64,000 nt of DNA from DASQPR01 sp963831705 (GCA_963831705.1 CAWHRE010000010.1:62001-126000), one strand, 5' to 3'. Shown: positions 34,876-45,736, counted from the stretch's first letter. Program-made: numbers and translations. The notes: generated from the letters alone by a model not told the origin.

Positions 34876-36200
34876 CTAGGCGATGGTGGGGAAAAGGTCG
34901 TCGGCGGGTGGGGTCCAGGACGTGGCATCGGCGGGGACCTGGTCGCCTGATCTGATGTCCTTGACCTCGTCTCCCTCAGCGCCCGGGAACCAGACGTACG
35001 GGATTCCGCGGCGGTCGGCGTACCGGATCTGCTTGCCGAACTTTGCCGCTTCCGGTGCCACCTCGGTCGGAATCCCCCGAGCCCGCAGCGCGGCCGCCGC
35101 CCGCATGCTGATCCGGCGGGTCTCCTCGTCGGTCACGGCAACCAGTACGCAGGTCGGCACCGCACGCGAGATCGACAGCGCATCCGCACCGAACAGCAGC
35201 CCGAGCATGCCGGGAGATGCCGATCGAGATGCCGACGCCGGGGAATTTCTCGGAGTCGGTGGACGCGAGGTTGTCGTACCGGCCGCCGGAGCAGATCGAA
35301 CCGTTCGCTTCGAACCCGGCCATCACCGTTTCGTAGACGGTACCCGTGTAGTAGTCGAGGCCTCGGGCGATCTTCAACTCGGCCCGGACCAGGCCCGGAC
35401 TGTGCTCCTGGCGCGGCATCGACGATCTGCGCGAGTTCGTCGAGGCCCTGGTCGAGCAGTGGATCGGAGACACCGAGCTTGCGCACCTCGTCGACGAACG
35501 ACGAGTCCGTGGTCGAGATCTCGGCGAGCGCGAGGCACGTCTTCGCTTGGGCGTCACTCGCACCGGCCGTCGAGACCAGCAACTCGGCCACCGCGGCCGG
35601 CCCGATCTTGCCGAGCTTGTCGATCGCTCGCATCGCCGCCTCGGCATCGCTCAACCCGAGGCCGGTGAAGAAGCCTTCCATCAGCCGCCGGTTGTTGACC
35701 TGAATCGTCACGTCCGGAATCGGCAGCCCGCGCAGCGCATCGCCGATCGCGAGCACGATCTCCACATCGGCCGCGAACGGCAACGTGTCCCGCCCGACGA
35801 TGTCGATATCGGCCTGGATGAACTCGCGGTACCGGCCCAGCTGCGGCTTCTCGCCCCGCCATGACTTTTGAATCTGGTAACGGCGGAACGGGAACTGGAG
35901 CTTCCCAGCGTTTTCAAGGACAAAACGTGCAAACGGTACGGTGAGGTCGAAGTGCAGCCCGAGCGACGCATCCGTCGCATCGTCGGGATCGGCCTGCAGA
36001 CGGCTTAGGACGTACACCTCCTTCGAGGTTTCGCCTTTGCGCAGCAGTTGGTCGAGCGGCTCGACGGCGCGCGTTTCCAGCGGCGAGAAGCCGTACAACT
36101 CGAATGTCTTTTGAACCCGGGCGATGATCTGCTGTTCGATCATGCGCTGCGGCGGGAGCCACTCCGGGAAGCCCGAGAGTGGCGCGATCTTCGTTGCCAT
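34876..36200 (-). CDS. hisS: Histidyl-tRNA synthetase, frameshifted in this sequence
   Basis: Charges tRNA-His. About 441 residues over three frames. The first holds GFPEWLPPQRMIEQQIIARVQKTFELYGF, LHFDLTVPFARFV and YQIQKSWRGEKPQLGRYREFIQADIDIVG (motifs 1 and 2). After an indel near 35412 comes the histidine-specific ARGLDYYTGTVYE and GGRYDNL. After another near 35215 comes the anticodon-binding domain ending ATSWTPPADDLFPTIA. ATG 36200 has AAGGA just upstream, six bases after the neighbouring hydrolase gene. Confidence 0.93.
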
Positions 36201-36206
36201 GTGTCC

Positions 36207-36896
36207 TTACCAGCCTTTGTTTGGTGCCGTGTGGTTCGCGGCCTCCCGCAAGTACGGGTTGGTCGCGCGCTCACGGCCGATCGTCGTGGACGGTCCGTGG
36301 CCGGGCAGCACGACGGTCTCGTCGGGCAGCGTCAGGACCTTGTCCCGGAGGCTCGCCCACATCGCGTCCATGCTTCCGCCCGGCAGGTCGGTGCGCCCGA
36401 TCGAGCCGGCGAACAAGACGTCCCCGCTGAAGCAGAGAAGGTCGTCGCCGTCGCGTCCGTGGAACATCACCGACCCGCCGGTATGGCCGGGCGCGTGGTT
36501 GATCATGAGTTCCAGACCGGCGATCTCCAGATGCTGGCCGTCGGTCAACGTCTCGACCGTCTCCGGCTCGGCGTACTCCATCCGGCCACCGAACAGCTGA
36601 TCCAGGCTCATCGAGAGGCCCTTCGCCGGGTCGGCAAGCATCTCCAGGTCATCCGGGTGCAGATAGGCCGAGATGCCGCGAGCACCGCAGACCGGGGCGA
36701 CCGAGAACGTGTGGTCGAGGTGGCCATGGGTGAGAAGCACGGCGGCCGGAGTCAGCCGGTGCTCCGTCAGCAGAGCGTCCAGTTGATCGAGGACGCCGAT
36801 GCCCGGATCGATTACGACGCACGGTTCGCCGTCGCCGGTCGCAACGAGGTAACAATTCGTCCCGAACACGTCCGCGGGAAACCCTGTGACCAGCAC
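36207..36896 (-). CDS. Metallo-beta-lactamase-fold hydrolase (glyoxalase II-like)
   Basis: Zinc hydrolase of 229 residues conserved next to hisS in actinobacteria; physiological substrate unknown. Metal ligands: THGHLDHTFS (HxHxDH), HAPGHTGGS, CFSGDVLFAGSIGRTDLPGG and the final VLPGHGPSTTIGRE, all positions of a class B glyoxalase-II-type site. The start is GTG 36896 with GGAG five bases upstream; a TTG seven codons earlier is less likely. Confidence 0.9.
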   Translation of the reverse strand: MLVTGFPADVFGTNCYLVATGDGEPCVVIDPGIGVLDQLDALLTEHRLTPAAVLLTHGHLDHTFSVAPVCGARGISAYLHPDDLEMLADPAKGLSMSLDQLFGGRMEYAEPETVETLTDGQHLEIAGLELMINHAPGHTGGSVMFHGRDGDDLLCFSGDVLFAGSIGRTDLPGGSMDAMWASLRDKVLTLPDETVVLPGHGPSTTIGRERATNPYLREAANHTAPNKGW

Positions 36897-37199
36897 AAAC
36901 GCTCCATTTCGTAACAACTGCCAGCAATCATCCAGTTCGAGGGTGGCGGGATGAGCGTAACCGCCGTACGGTCACTCGTTGGCGTGCGTCCCGGCGCGTG
37001 ATGGAACGTCGACTGTTCCGTGTCACAGTCTCGGTCACAGTTCACACCGCGCCCAACGAATTTTCAGAGAGTGCCCGTACACTCTGGCGAGTTGTGGGAG
37101 GGCGCACCCGCGCCATACCCGACGACCACACCAAACCGACATCAATATGGGCCGACCGCGGATGCGGGGCGGCGGTCAACCAGTGGAGGGGGAGCACAC
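36897..37199. other. Divergent intergenic region between the hydrolase and cyclophilin genes
   Basis: About 300 bp without a supported gene. It must hold promoters for both directions. TACACT at 37078-37083 could be a plus-strand -10 element but has no convincing -35 partner. The strong GGAGGGGGAG at its right edge is the ribosome binding site of the cyclophilin gene. Nothing else was recognised. Confidence 0.5.
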
Positions 37200-38111
37200 G
37201 TGGCTTCCAGTAAGGATCGCGAGCGCAAGCTCGCTCGGGCGAAGATCGATCGCCAGCAGGCCCAGCGTGCCGAGCGACTGCGCGCGCAGCGCCAGGTCCA
37301 GGCTCGCGTCGGCACTGCGTTCGCCCTCCTCGCCGTGATCGCTCTCGGCGGCTTGGTGACCCACTGGTACGGCATCACGAAGCCCAAGGTGACGACCGCG
37401 GCCGAGTGCACGTGGACCCCGGCCGACACGAAGTCGAACCCGAACCTCAAGGACGTCGGTACGCCGCCCACGAGCGGCCTGTCGATGACCGGCGTGCAGG
37501 ACATGACGATCACCACCGACCAGGGCGTCATTCCGGTCCAGATGAACGTCACGCAGGCACCGTGTACGTCGCAGAGCTTCTCCTACCTGGCGTCGAAGAA
37601 GTTCTTCGACAACACGAAGTGCCACCGCCTCACGACCAGCGGCATCTTCGTCCTGCAGTGTGGTGACCCCTCGGGCACCGGCAACGGCGGACCTGCCTAC
37701 ACGATCGCGGACGAGAACCTGCCGCTGACCGAGGACACCGGCGCCAGCGCGGGCGCGTCCGCCGCGCCGCAGAGCAGCGTGATCTACCCGGCCGGCACGG
37801 TCGCGGTCGCGAACACCGGCTCCCCCGGTACCGGCAGCAGCCAGTTCTTCCTGGTCTACAAGGACAGCCCGCTGCCGCCGTCGTACTCCGAATTCGGTGT
37901 GATGAGCGCAGCCGGTCTCGATGTCGTCAAGGCGATCGCAGCCGGCGGTGTCGGACCCGGTGGTCAGTCGACGACCGATGGTCCGCCCCTGAAGGCCACG
38001 AACATCAAGACGCTCACCGTCGGTTCGGTCGTTCCGGGTGCCGTCACGCAGCCGACTCCGGCCGCTGTGCCTTCGGTCGCGCCGTCCCCATCGACGTCGA
38101 GCAAGTCCTAG
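37200..38111 (+). CDS. Membrane-anchored extracytoplasmic cyclophilin (peptidyl-prolyl isomerase)
   Basis: 303 residues from GTG 37200. Basic cytoplasmic N terminus (SSKDRERKLARAKIDRQQ), one transmembrane helix (VGTAFALLAVIALGGLVTHWYGI, about 41-63), an outer cyclophilin domain and a Pro/Ser tail. The catalytic Arg is present in KCHRLTTSGIFVLQCGDPSGTG, as are the active-site Gln (VLQCGD) and SSQFFLVYKD. Cysteines in ECTWTP, APCTSQS, NTKCHR and LQCGD could form disulfides. It probably assists folding of secreted proteins. It is followed by a paralogue 48 bp downstream. A longer upstream frame is not used. Confidence 0.92.
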   Translation: MASSKDRERKLARAKIDRQQAQRAERLRAQRQVQARVGTAFALLAVIALGGLVTHWYGITKPKVTTAAECTWTPADTKSNPNLKDVGTPPTSGLSMTGVQDMTITTDQGVIPVQMNVTQAPCTSQSFSYLASKKFFDNTKCHRLTTSGIFVLQCGDPSGTGNGGPAYTIADENLPLTEDTGASAGASAAPQSSVIYPAGTVAVANTGSPGTGSSQFFLVYKDSPLPPSYSEFGVMSAAGLDVVKAIAAGGVGPGGQSTTDGPPLKATNIKTLTVGSVVPGAVTQPTPAAVPSVAPSPSTSSKS

Positions 38112-38159
38112 AAGTCTCCCGACCCCTCTCGGTACCACCCGTTGTAAGGAGAACTAGCG

Positions 38160-39053
38160 GTGACGTCCCTCAAGGACCGCCAACGCGCGGCGGCGCGGGC
38201 GAAGCTCGAACGCGAAATGGCCACTCGCTTGGAACAGGCGGGCCGCCGCCGCCAGCGCCGCCTCTGGGCGGGCTCGATCGCGGTAGCGGTCGTGGTCGTT
38301 GTCGGGCTCGTCGTGGTCTTGGTCAATGCGCTCGGTGGCAGCTCCAAGCCCAAGCCGACCGCGGCCGCGGCATCGGCCGCACCGGCTTCGTGCAAGTGGA
38401 CGCCGAACCCCAACCCGTCGCCGAGCCCGGTGCCGTCGGTCGCGCCGTCGCCGGACAAGGACCTGATCAAGACGGGTACGCCGCCGACCACGAACATCCC
38501 GAACAAGGGCACGCGCGACTTCACGCTCAACACGGATCAGGGCAACATCACGATCGCGCTGGACCTCGCGAAGGCGCCCTGCGCGTCGGCGAGCCTCGCG
38601 TACCTGTCGGATCAGAAGTTCTACGACAAGACCGACTGTGGCAACCTAATCAGCTCCGGCCCGTACATGCTGATCTGCGGCGACCCTACCGACCACGGTG
38701 ACGGTGGGCCGAGCTACACGTACGCGACCGAGAACCTGCCGACCGACCAGCGTCCGAACTACGCCGAGGGCACGGTCGCGATGCTCAACAACGGCAGCGG
38801 CCAGAACGGCAGCCAGTTCATGATCTTCTACGGCGACACCCCGGTGAACACCGACCCCAGCACGGGTACGGAGACGCCGATCGTCCCGTCGAACTACACG
38901 ATCGTCGGTACCGTGACGAGCGGGCTCGACATCGTGAAGAAGGTCGGCGCGGCCGGCTCGGGCACCACTCCGAACAGCTACGGCGCGTACGTGCCGAAGC
39001 TGCCGGTGAACATCAAGACGACGACGGTCGGCCCGGTCAACCCGGCCGCGTAG
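38160..39053 (+). CDS. Second extracytoplasmic cyclophilin-like protein lacking the active-site Arg and Gln
   Basis: 297 residues from GTG 38160 (AAGGAG eight bases upstream), tandem paralogue of the preceding gene. It has the same layout: basic start, transmembrane helix (LWAGSIAVAVVVVVGLVVVLV, about 36-56), Pro/Ser linker, cyclophilin domain, and the same cysteine positions (SCKWTP, APCASAS, KTDCGN, LICGDP). At the segment corresponding to CHRLTTSGIFVLQCGD of its neighbour it reads CGNLISSGPYMLICGD, so the catalytic Arg is Asn and the Gln is Ile. It is probably inactive as an isomerase and may act as a binding or scaffold protein. Confidence 0.9.
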   Translation: MTSLKDRQRAAARAKLEREMATRLEQAGRRRQRRLWAGSIAVAVVVVVGLVVVLVNALGGSSKPKPTAAAASAAPASCKWTPNPNPSPSPVPSVAPSPDKDLIKTGTPPTTNIPNKGTRDFTLNTDQGNITIALDLAKAPCASASLAYLSDQKFYDKTDCGNLISSGPYMLICGDPTDHGDGGPSYTYATENLPTDQRPNYAEGTVAMLNNGSGQNGSQFMIFYGDTPVNTDPSTGTETPIVPSNYTIVGTVTSGLDIVKKVGAAGSGTTPNSYGAYVPKLPVNIKTTTVGPVNPAA

Positions 39054-39071
39054 CCGCTGTCGTCAAACGAG

Positions 39072-39107
39072 ATCGGGCGCGCTCCCAAACTGGGGAACGC
39101 GCCCGAT
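39072..39107. terminator. Bidirectional terminator between the cyclophilin pair and rel
   Basis: Arms 39072-39086 and 39093-39107 pair over 15 positions with one mismatch (core ATCGGGCGCG), and the surrounding A/T-rich flanks (CAAACG/CGTTTG) can extend the stem. Located between convergent genes. Confidence 0.82.
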
Positions 39108-39124
39108 TTCCGTTTGCGAGCTGG

Positions 39125-41674
39125 CTACGCGCCCGACGTCACCCGGTAGGCGTCGTAGACTCCGTCCACCTGCCGAACCGCGTCCAGCAGGTGCCCGAGG
39201 TGCTTCGGGTCGGCCATCTCGAAGCTGAACCGGCTCACCGCCACCCGGTCGCGGGTCGTGGTGACGGTGGCGGACAGGATGTTGACCCGCTCCTCGGAGA
39301 GCACCCGGGTCACGTCGGCCAGCAGCTTGTGCCGGTCCAGCGCCTCCACCTGGATCGCGACCAGGAACGTCGACGCGCTGGTCGCCTTCCAGGTCACCTC
39401 GACCATCCGCTCCGGCTGAGCGAGCAGGTCGGCGGCGTTCACGCAGTCGTCGCGGTGCACGCTGACGCCACCGGATCGGGTGACGAAGCCGAAGACGGCA
39501 TCCCGCGGTACCGGCGTGCAGCAACGGGCCAGCTTGATCCACACGTCGCTGACGCCCGACCACGACAACACCGGGGTCGTACGCCGCGCCGACGGGTGCG
39601 TGGCGGCCGGGTGGCGATCGCGGTCTCGGCGATGTCCTCGACCGCGCCCTCCTCGCCGCCGTACGCGGCGACCAGCCGCTGGATCACGCTCTGCGCGGAG
39701 ACCTGGCTCTCCCCCACCGCCGCGTACAGCGATGTGACGTCGGCCAGGTGCAGATCGCGGGCGATCGTCATCAGCGTGTCGCTGGTCAGCATGCGCTGCA
39801 GCGGCAGCCCCTGCTTGCGCATCTGCCTTGACGATCGCTTCCTTGCCGGCCTCGATCGCCTCGTCGCGCCGTTCCTTGTTGAAGTACTGACGGATCTTCG
39901 TACGGGCGCGCGGGACTCTTGACGAAGCCGAGCCAGTCCTGGGTCGGGCCGGCCGTCTCCGACTTGGACGTGAAGATCTCGATCACGTCGCCGTTGGACA
40001 GCGCCGACTCCAGCGGCACCAGCTTGCCGTTGACCCGCGCGCCGATGCACTTGTGCCCGACGTCGGTGTGCACCGCGTACGCGAAGTCCACCGGCGTCGA
40101 TCCGGTCGGCAGCGCGACCACGTCGCCCTTCGGCGTGAAGACGTACACCTCCTGGCTGGAGAGGTCGAACCGCAGCGCGTCGAGGAACTCGCTCGGGTCG
40201 GCCGCCTCGCGCTGCCAGTCCAGCAACTGCCGCAGCCAGGTCATCTCGTCGATGTGCGCCGGCGGGCCGACGATCGTCGCGCCCTTGGTCTCCTTGTACC
40301 GCCAGTGCGCGGCGATGCCGTACTCGGCGGTGCGGTGCATCGCGAACGTGCGGATCTGCATCTCGACCGGCTTGCCGGTCGGCCCGATCACGGTGGTGTG
40401 CAGCGACTGGTACATGTTGAACTTCGGCATCGCGATGTAGTCCTTGAACCGGCCCGGAACCGGCTGCCAGTTCGCGTGGATCACGCCGAGCGCCGCGTAG
40501 CAGTCGCGCACGCGTGTCGACCAGGATCCGTACGCCGATCAGGTCGTAGATCTCGGCGAACTCGCGGCTACGGCTGATCATCTTCTGGTAGATCGAGTAC
40601 AGGTGCTTCGGCCGGCCGGTCGACCTCGGCCTTGATCTTCACGGCCTTGAGATCGTTGTTGACCCGGTTCGTCACCTGCCGCAGCAGGTCGTCCCGCTGC
40701 GGTGCGTGCTCGTCGATCAGACGGTGGATCTCCTCGAACTGCTTCGGGAACAGCGTGTTGAACGCGAGATCCTCGAGCTCCCACTTGATCGTGTTCATGC
40801 CGAGGCGATGGGCCAGCGGCGCCAGGATCTCCAGCGTCTCCTTGGCCTTCTGCTCCTGCTTCGGACGCGGCAGGAACGTCAGCGTGCGCATGTTGTGCAG
40901 CCGGTCGGCCAGCTTGATGACGAGGACCCGAGGATCCTTGGCCATCGCGACGACCATCTTGCGGATCGTCTCGGCCTTTGCCGCGTCACCGAGTTTGACC
41001 TTGTCGAGCTTGGTGACGCCGTCGACCAGCAGCGTGACTTCGCCGCCGAAGTCGGCACGCATCATTTCGAGCGTGTAGTCGGTGTCCTCGATCGTGTCGT
41101 GCAGGAGCGCCGCGACCAGCGTCGTGGTGTCCATGCCGAGATCGGCGAGGATCGTCGCGACCGACAGCGGGTGAGTGATGTACGGGTCACCGGACTTCCG
41201 GTACTGACCGGTGTGCCAATGCTCGGCCGTGTCGAACGCCCGCTGCAGCAGCTTCGTGTCGGCCTTTGGGTGTTGCACCCGGTGAGCCGCGATCAGCGGT
41301 TCGAGAACCTCGCTGACCTGCGGCGACTGCCACGGTGCGTTGAACCGCGCCAGGCGCGCCCGGACTCGGCGACCGGTGGGTGCGCCGGAAAGCATCGTTG
41401 CCGCAGCGTCATCGCCCGGCAGGGTGAGCGTGGTGGGCGCCGATTCGGCGTCACCGAGCGGCAGAGCCTCGACGACCGGATCCGCGGCCGCGCTCTCAGC
41501 GGTCGTGTCGGTCTCCTTCTCAGCGTTCGCCGGACCGGCGGCAACGTCGGCCTTCGTCAGTTCGGTCGAGCCGTCCGCGACCACGGTGAGGGTTTCCGAG
41601 CCGGTCCCGGCCGCGCCGAAGTGGTCGGTCGTCACGACCGACTCGTCATTCTTCGGGGCGAGGTCGCTGGCCAC
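39125..41674 (-). CDS. rel: Bifunctional (p)ppGpp synthetase/hydrolase Rel, broken by several frameshifts
   Basis: Makes and degrades the stringent-response alarmone. GTG 41674 has AAGGGAG seven bases upstream. About 850 residues restored. A variable Ala/Thr-rich N-terminal tail is followed by the HD hydrolase (HPLSVATILADLGMD, LLHDTIEDTDYT, KLADRLHNMRTL). The synthetase has GVRILVDT, RFKDYIAMPKFNMYQSLHTTVIG and EMQIRTFAMHRTAEYGIAAHWRYKE. Then come the TGS domain (VYVFTPKGDVVALPTGSTPVDFAYAVH), the linker CCTPVPRDAVFGFVTRSGGVSVHRDDC and the ACT domain. Indels fall near 40615, 40512, 39908, 39825 and 39600. The conserved text across every break argues for sequence error. Confidence 0.92.
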
Positions 41675-41802
41675 GTGTCCGCTCCCTTGCAAAGACAGAT
41701 TCACATCGTATCCGGGTCCGGTCTATATCGACCTTACCCGGTTGGTCTACGCCGACCGCGCCGCGAAGCGCATCGGCCACGCCGTCCGGGCTTCCGGCGC
41801 CC

Positions 41803-42342
41803 TCAGATCGTGAGCAGCGCCTTTACATCCCGGCCGGTCAAACGAGCCCGGCCGCCGAGGAACGACAGCTCCAGCACCACACAGAGCCCGGCGAGCGTAC
41901 CGCCGGCGCGCTCGACGAGGCCTAGTGTCGCTTCCGCGGTCCCGCCGGTGGCGAGCACGTCGTCAACGACCAGCACTCGTTCGCCGCCCTCGAACGCATC
42001 GGTGTGTACCTCCAACATCGCTTCGCCGTATTCCAGCGCGTATGACGTCGAATACACCTTCCTGGGAAGTTTGCCGGCCTTACGGACCGGCACGACGCCC
42101 CGGCTCGTCGCGTACGCAACCGCGGCCGCGATCACGAAACCCCGGGCTTCGATCCCCGCGACCACGTCAAACGTTAACGCTCCGGTGTCGTCGCGATATT
42201 CCGACACGATGCCGTCGATCATCCGGTGGAACGCGTCGCCGTCGGCGAACAGCGGACTCAGGTCCTTGAACACGATCCCCGGTTGCGGAAAGTCCGGAAC
42301 GTCCGCGGTGAACGCGGCTACCAGCTCGGACATCTCGCTCAT
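41803..42342 (-). CDS. apt: Adenine phosphoribosyltransferase
   Basis: Salvages adenine to AMP. 179 residues: FPQPGIVFKDLSPLFADG near the N terminus, GIEARGFVIAAAVAYA, and the PRPP-binding loop RVLVVDDVLATGGTAEATLGL. Start ATG 42342 with GGAGAG six bases upstream. It lies between rel and secF, the conserved actinobacterial order. Confidence 0.97.
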   Translation of the reverse strand: MSEMSELVAAFTADVPDFPQPGIVFKDLSPLFADGDAFHRMIDGIVSEYRDDTGALTFDVVAGIEARGFVIAAAVAYATSRGVVPVRKAGKLPRKVYSTSYALEYGEAMLEVHTDAFEGGERVLVVDDVLATGGTAEATLGLVERAGGTLAGLCVVLELSFLGGRARLTGRDVKALLTI

Positions 42343-42442
42343 GCATCTCTCCGATCATCGCGGCAAACGTCCGCCGACATGCAAACGTCCGCCAGCCTGC
42401 CCGAGGGCATAGCTGGCGGACGCTTACGCTACCGCTTGCCGG

Positions 42443-43673
42443 TTACGCGCGGCGCTTGCCGCCACCGCTGTTGGTCGGGCCACTTGCCGGGCGGGCACCC
42501 GGACGCTTGGCCGCAGGCGTACGCGAGACCGGCTTTGCGCCGACTCTCGGTACGACCGTGCCTGTACCCGCCAGCGCGCTCTCGCGCACGTCGTCGTCCT
42601 GATCGTCGGCCGGTGCGTCGCTCGGGCGCGTCGATGCCGCTTCGGCCGCCTTCAGCGACGCCGCCTGGCGCCGGGCCAGAACGCGCTCCGCGTGGTTCTT
42701 GTACCGCGGGTCGAGCATCTTGAAGTCGACCAGCCACGGCGTCGCCAGGAACAGCGAGGAGTAGGCGCCGGTGATCATACCGACGAACAGCACCAGGGCG
42801 AGGTCCTCGAGGGTACCGACGCCGAGCACGCCGGCACCGACGAACAGCAGGCCGGCGACCGGCAGCAGACCGATCAGCGAGGTGTTGATCGACCGCATCA
42901 GGGTCTGGTTGACCGCGATGTTGGCCGCCTCGCCGTAGGTGTACCGCGACGCCGCCAGGATGCCCCGGCTGTTCTCGTCCACCTTGTCGAACACCACGAC
43001 GGTGTCGTACAGCGAGAAACCGAGGATGGTCAGCAGACCGACGACCGTGACGGCGATGACCTCGAAGCCGACGAGCGCGTACACACCGGCGGTCAGGATC
43101 AGGTCGTGGAACAGCGCGAGGAACGCCGCCAGCGGCCATCTCGCCAGTCCCGGAACCGGAGCGCGATGAACGACGCTGACCGCGACGAGGAAGACCAGCC
43201 GAGCGATCACAGCGCCTGCTTGGTGACCTCGCTGCCCCAGGACGAGCTGACTCGAGCTGGGTTGATGTCGGTCTGGCTGACCTTGGCGGCCGTCTCCAGC
43301 GCCGCGTCACCTGTGCCTGCGATCTGCTGCTCGGTGGTCGTCGCTCGGCCGTCTCGGTCTTGATGACGTACGTTGTGCGTCGACCCGAGCTACCGGCGTC
43401 TGAGACGCTGGACACCTGGGCACCCGGTGCTCTCGACCGCCGAGCGTTATCTGGCTGCAGCGACGTGCCTGGCTTCACCGGGAACTGGTACTGGTCACCA
43501 CCGACGAAGTCGATGCCGAAGTTGAAGCCCCGGAAGCACGATCGCGAGCGATGCAGATCGCGATGATGACCGCGGAGGCGGTGTACCACTTCTTGCGCTG
43601 GCCGATGAAGTCGACGTTCGATCTCGCCGCGGTAGAGCACGGCGCGAACGCGATCAGCGTGTACTGCAGCCAT
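42443..43673 (-). CDS. secF: Protein translocase subunit SecF, frameshifted in this sequence
   Basis: Inner-membrane partner of SecD that uses the proton gradient to help pull exported proteins out of the SecYEG channel. ATG 43673 has AAGGAG eight bases upstream (inside the end of secD). N-terminal fragments LYRGEI and RGFNFGIDFVGGDQYQFPV mark the first helix and first outer domain. The region 43150-43660 is scrambled by several indels. From 43130 on the text is clean: FHDLILTAGVYALVGFEVIAVTVVGLLTILGFSLYDTVVVFDKVDEN (RND-type helices 4-5) to the LFVGMITGAYSSLFLATPWLV helix. A basic, Ala/Pro-rich cytoplasmic tail ends GGGKRRA. Confidence 0.9.
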
Positions 43674-43675
43674 CG

Positions 43676-45669
43676 TCAGGACTCCTTCGTACGCATGGCG
43701 CCGAGCGTGTGACGCCGCGGCGGCTCGTCGGCACGCGGTCCGACCGCAGCTCACCGAGGCCGGAGAACCGCGGCGACGTGAATGCCTTGGAACCCGACAG
43801 GACCGACACGAGTGGGTGGGTGAAGAGGAACACCACGAGCAGGTCGATGATCGTGGACAGACCGAGCGTGAACGCGAAGCCGGAGACCGGACCCGCCGCC
43901 ACCAGGACGAGGACGACGGCGGCGATCAGCGAGACGGCGTCGGCGGACAGGATCGTCCGTCGTGCGCGTACCCATGCCCTCGGTACCGCGGTCCGGCCGG
44001 ATCTCCCGTCTCGGACCTCGTCTTTCATACGTTCGAAGAACACCACGAACGAGTCGGCCGTGATACCGATGGCGACGATGAAACCGGCGATACCGGCGAG
44101 GCTCAGCGTGAAGCTCAGCTGCGAGCGGCCGAGCAGCACGATCGACGCGTACACGATCGACGCCGAGACCAGAAGACTCGCGATCACGACGAGGCCGAGG
44201 CCGCGGTAGTAGAACAGGCAGTACAGGATGACCAGCGCGAGGCCGATGCCACCGGCGAGCAGGCCCGCCTTGAGCTGGGCGATGCCGAGCGTCGCGGAGA
44301 CGGTCTCGACGTCCTGCGGGTGGAACGAGATCGGCAGCGCGCCGAACTTGAGCTGGGTGGAGAGCAGCTTCGCCGAGTCCGCGGTGAAGCCGCCACTGAT
44401 CGTGGCCGGGCCGGGGATCGCCGCGAGGATCTGCGGCGCGGTGACCACCGCGTTGTCCAGCACGATCGCGACCTGCTTGTAGTTCGGCGTGCTGGTGCCC
44501 GTGCCGGTTGCCTCGGAGTACAGCTGTGCGGTCAGGTCCGACCACGCCTTCTGGCCCGCGCCCTTGAACGACAGGTCGACCTCCCAGCCAACCGAGCCGC
44601 CCGAACCACCGGTGTTGTAGTTGGCCGCAGCGCTGGAGATGTCCTCGCCGTGCACCTTCGCAACGTCCAGTAGGTACTTCTGACAGCTCGCGCCGCTCGC
44701 CTCACAGCTCGTCGGCGTCTTGGACGTGTCGGTCGACGTGATCTCGCACGAGACGACCTGCGAGTTCAACGCCTCGGGGGTGGTCAGCACACCGGGCACA
44801 CGCGCGTTGAGCTGGTCACAGCTGATCAGCGGGATCGCGTACTGCATCGACGGCGGCAGCGCCGCGACGTCGGCCGGGGTGAGCTTGCTGAAGCCGGCCA
44901 GGTCGACCGCCTGCTGCTGCGTGAACGTGGTCGGATCGGTGATCCCAGCGGCTTCGGTGTAGACCGCGTCGCCGAGCTTCTTCTTCACGTCGGCTAGCGG
45001 CGTGATGCCCTCGCCGGTGGCGGCGACATTCGGCGCGGCAGACGCGCTCGGCGCCGGCGACGCGGGGGTGCTCGGGGCAACCGCCGGTCCGGCCGGAGCC
45101 GTCGAGGATGCGCTCGGCGCCGGGGTCGCGCGGGCAAGCTTCGCGTCACCGTTCGAGGTAGACGATGCAGACGGCTTCACCGCGGGAGCGGTCGTGCTCG
45201 AACTCGCGCTGGGCGCACCACTCGGGGTCGGTCCACCGCTCGCGCTGGGCGACGCGGACGGTGTCAGCGCCGAGGCCGGTACGTCCGCGATCGAGCTGAC
45301 GACGGTACGGAACTCGAGCTTGGCCTGGTTCGACAGCTGCTTGAGCTTCTCCTGGTCGGTGACCTTGCCGGGCACGTTGACCACGATGTTGTTGCCCTGC
45401 ACGACAACGTCCGACTCGGCCACACCGAGCGAGTCGACACGCTGCTCGATGATGTCGCGCGCGATGCCCAGGTTCTCGGAGTTCACCGGCGCGCCACCGG
45501 CGACGGCATTCGCCGACAGCGTCAGGCTGGTGCCACCCTGCAGATCAAGACCGAGCTTCGGCACGGAACTGTGGCCCGGCCAGGCAACTGCGGTGTACAG
45601 AACAATGAGGAGCAGCGCAAGCGGGATGAAATACCGGCTTGGCTTGATCTGCCCAGAGGGTGCGGCCAC
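43676..45669 (-). CDS. secD: Protein translocase subunit SecD, frameshifted near its end
   Basis: Works with SecF after translocation. About 665 residues: first helix (YFIPLALLLIVLYTAVAWPG), then LGLDLQGGTSLTL and IIEQRVDSLGVAESDVVVQGNNIVVNVPG (first outer domain). A Ser/Ala/Pro/Thr-rich stretch of about 85 residues (about 145-230) and the second outer domain follow. Five helices begin at LLAGGIGLALVILYCLFYY and include GITADSFVVFFERMKDEVRDG. An indel near 43705 shifts the last ten codons; the corrected end TLGAMRTKES stops at 43676, three bases ahead of secF. The Ser/Pro-rich insert is not in E. coli SecD. Confidence 0.94.
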
Positions 45670-45736
45670 GGTGTGTTCCGTCTCTCCTGTTAATCGATGA
45701 TCGAAAGCGTTCGGGGACTCCGGCGATGACCGGAAA

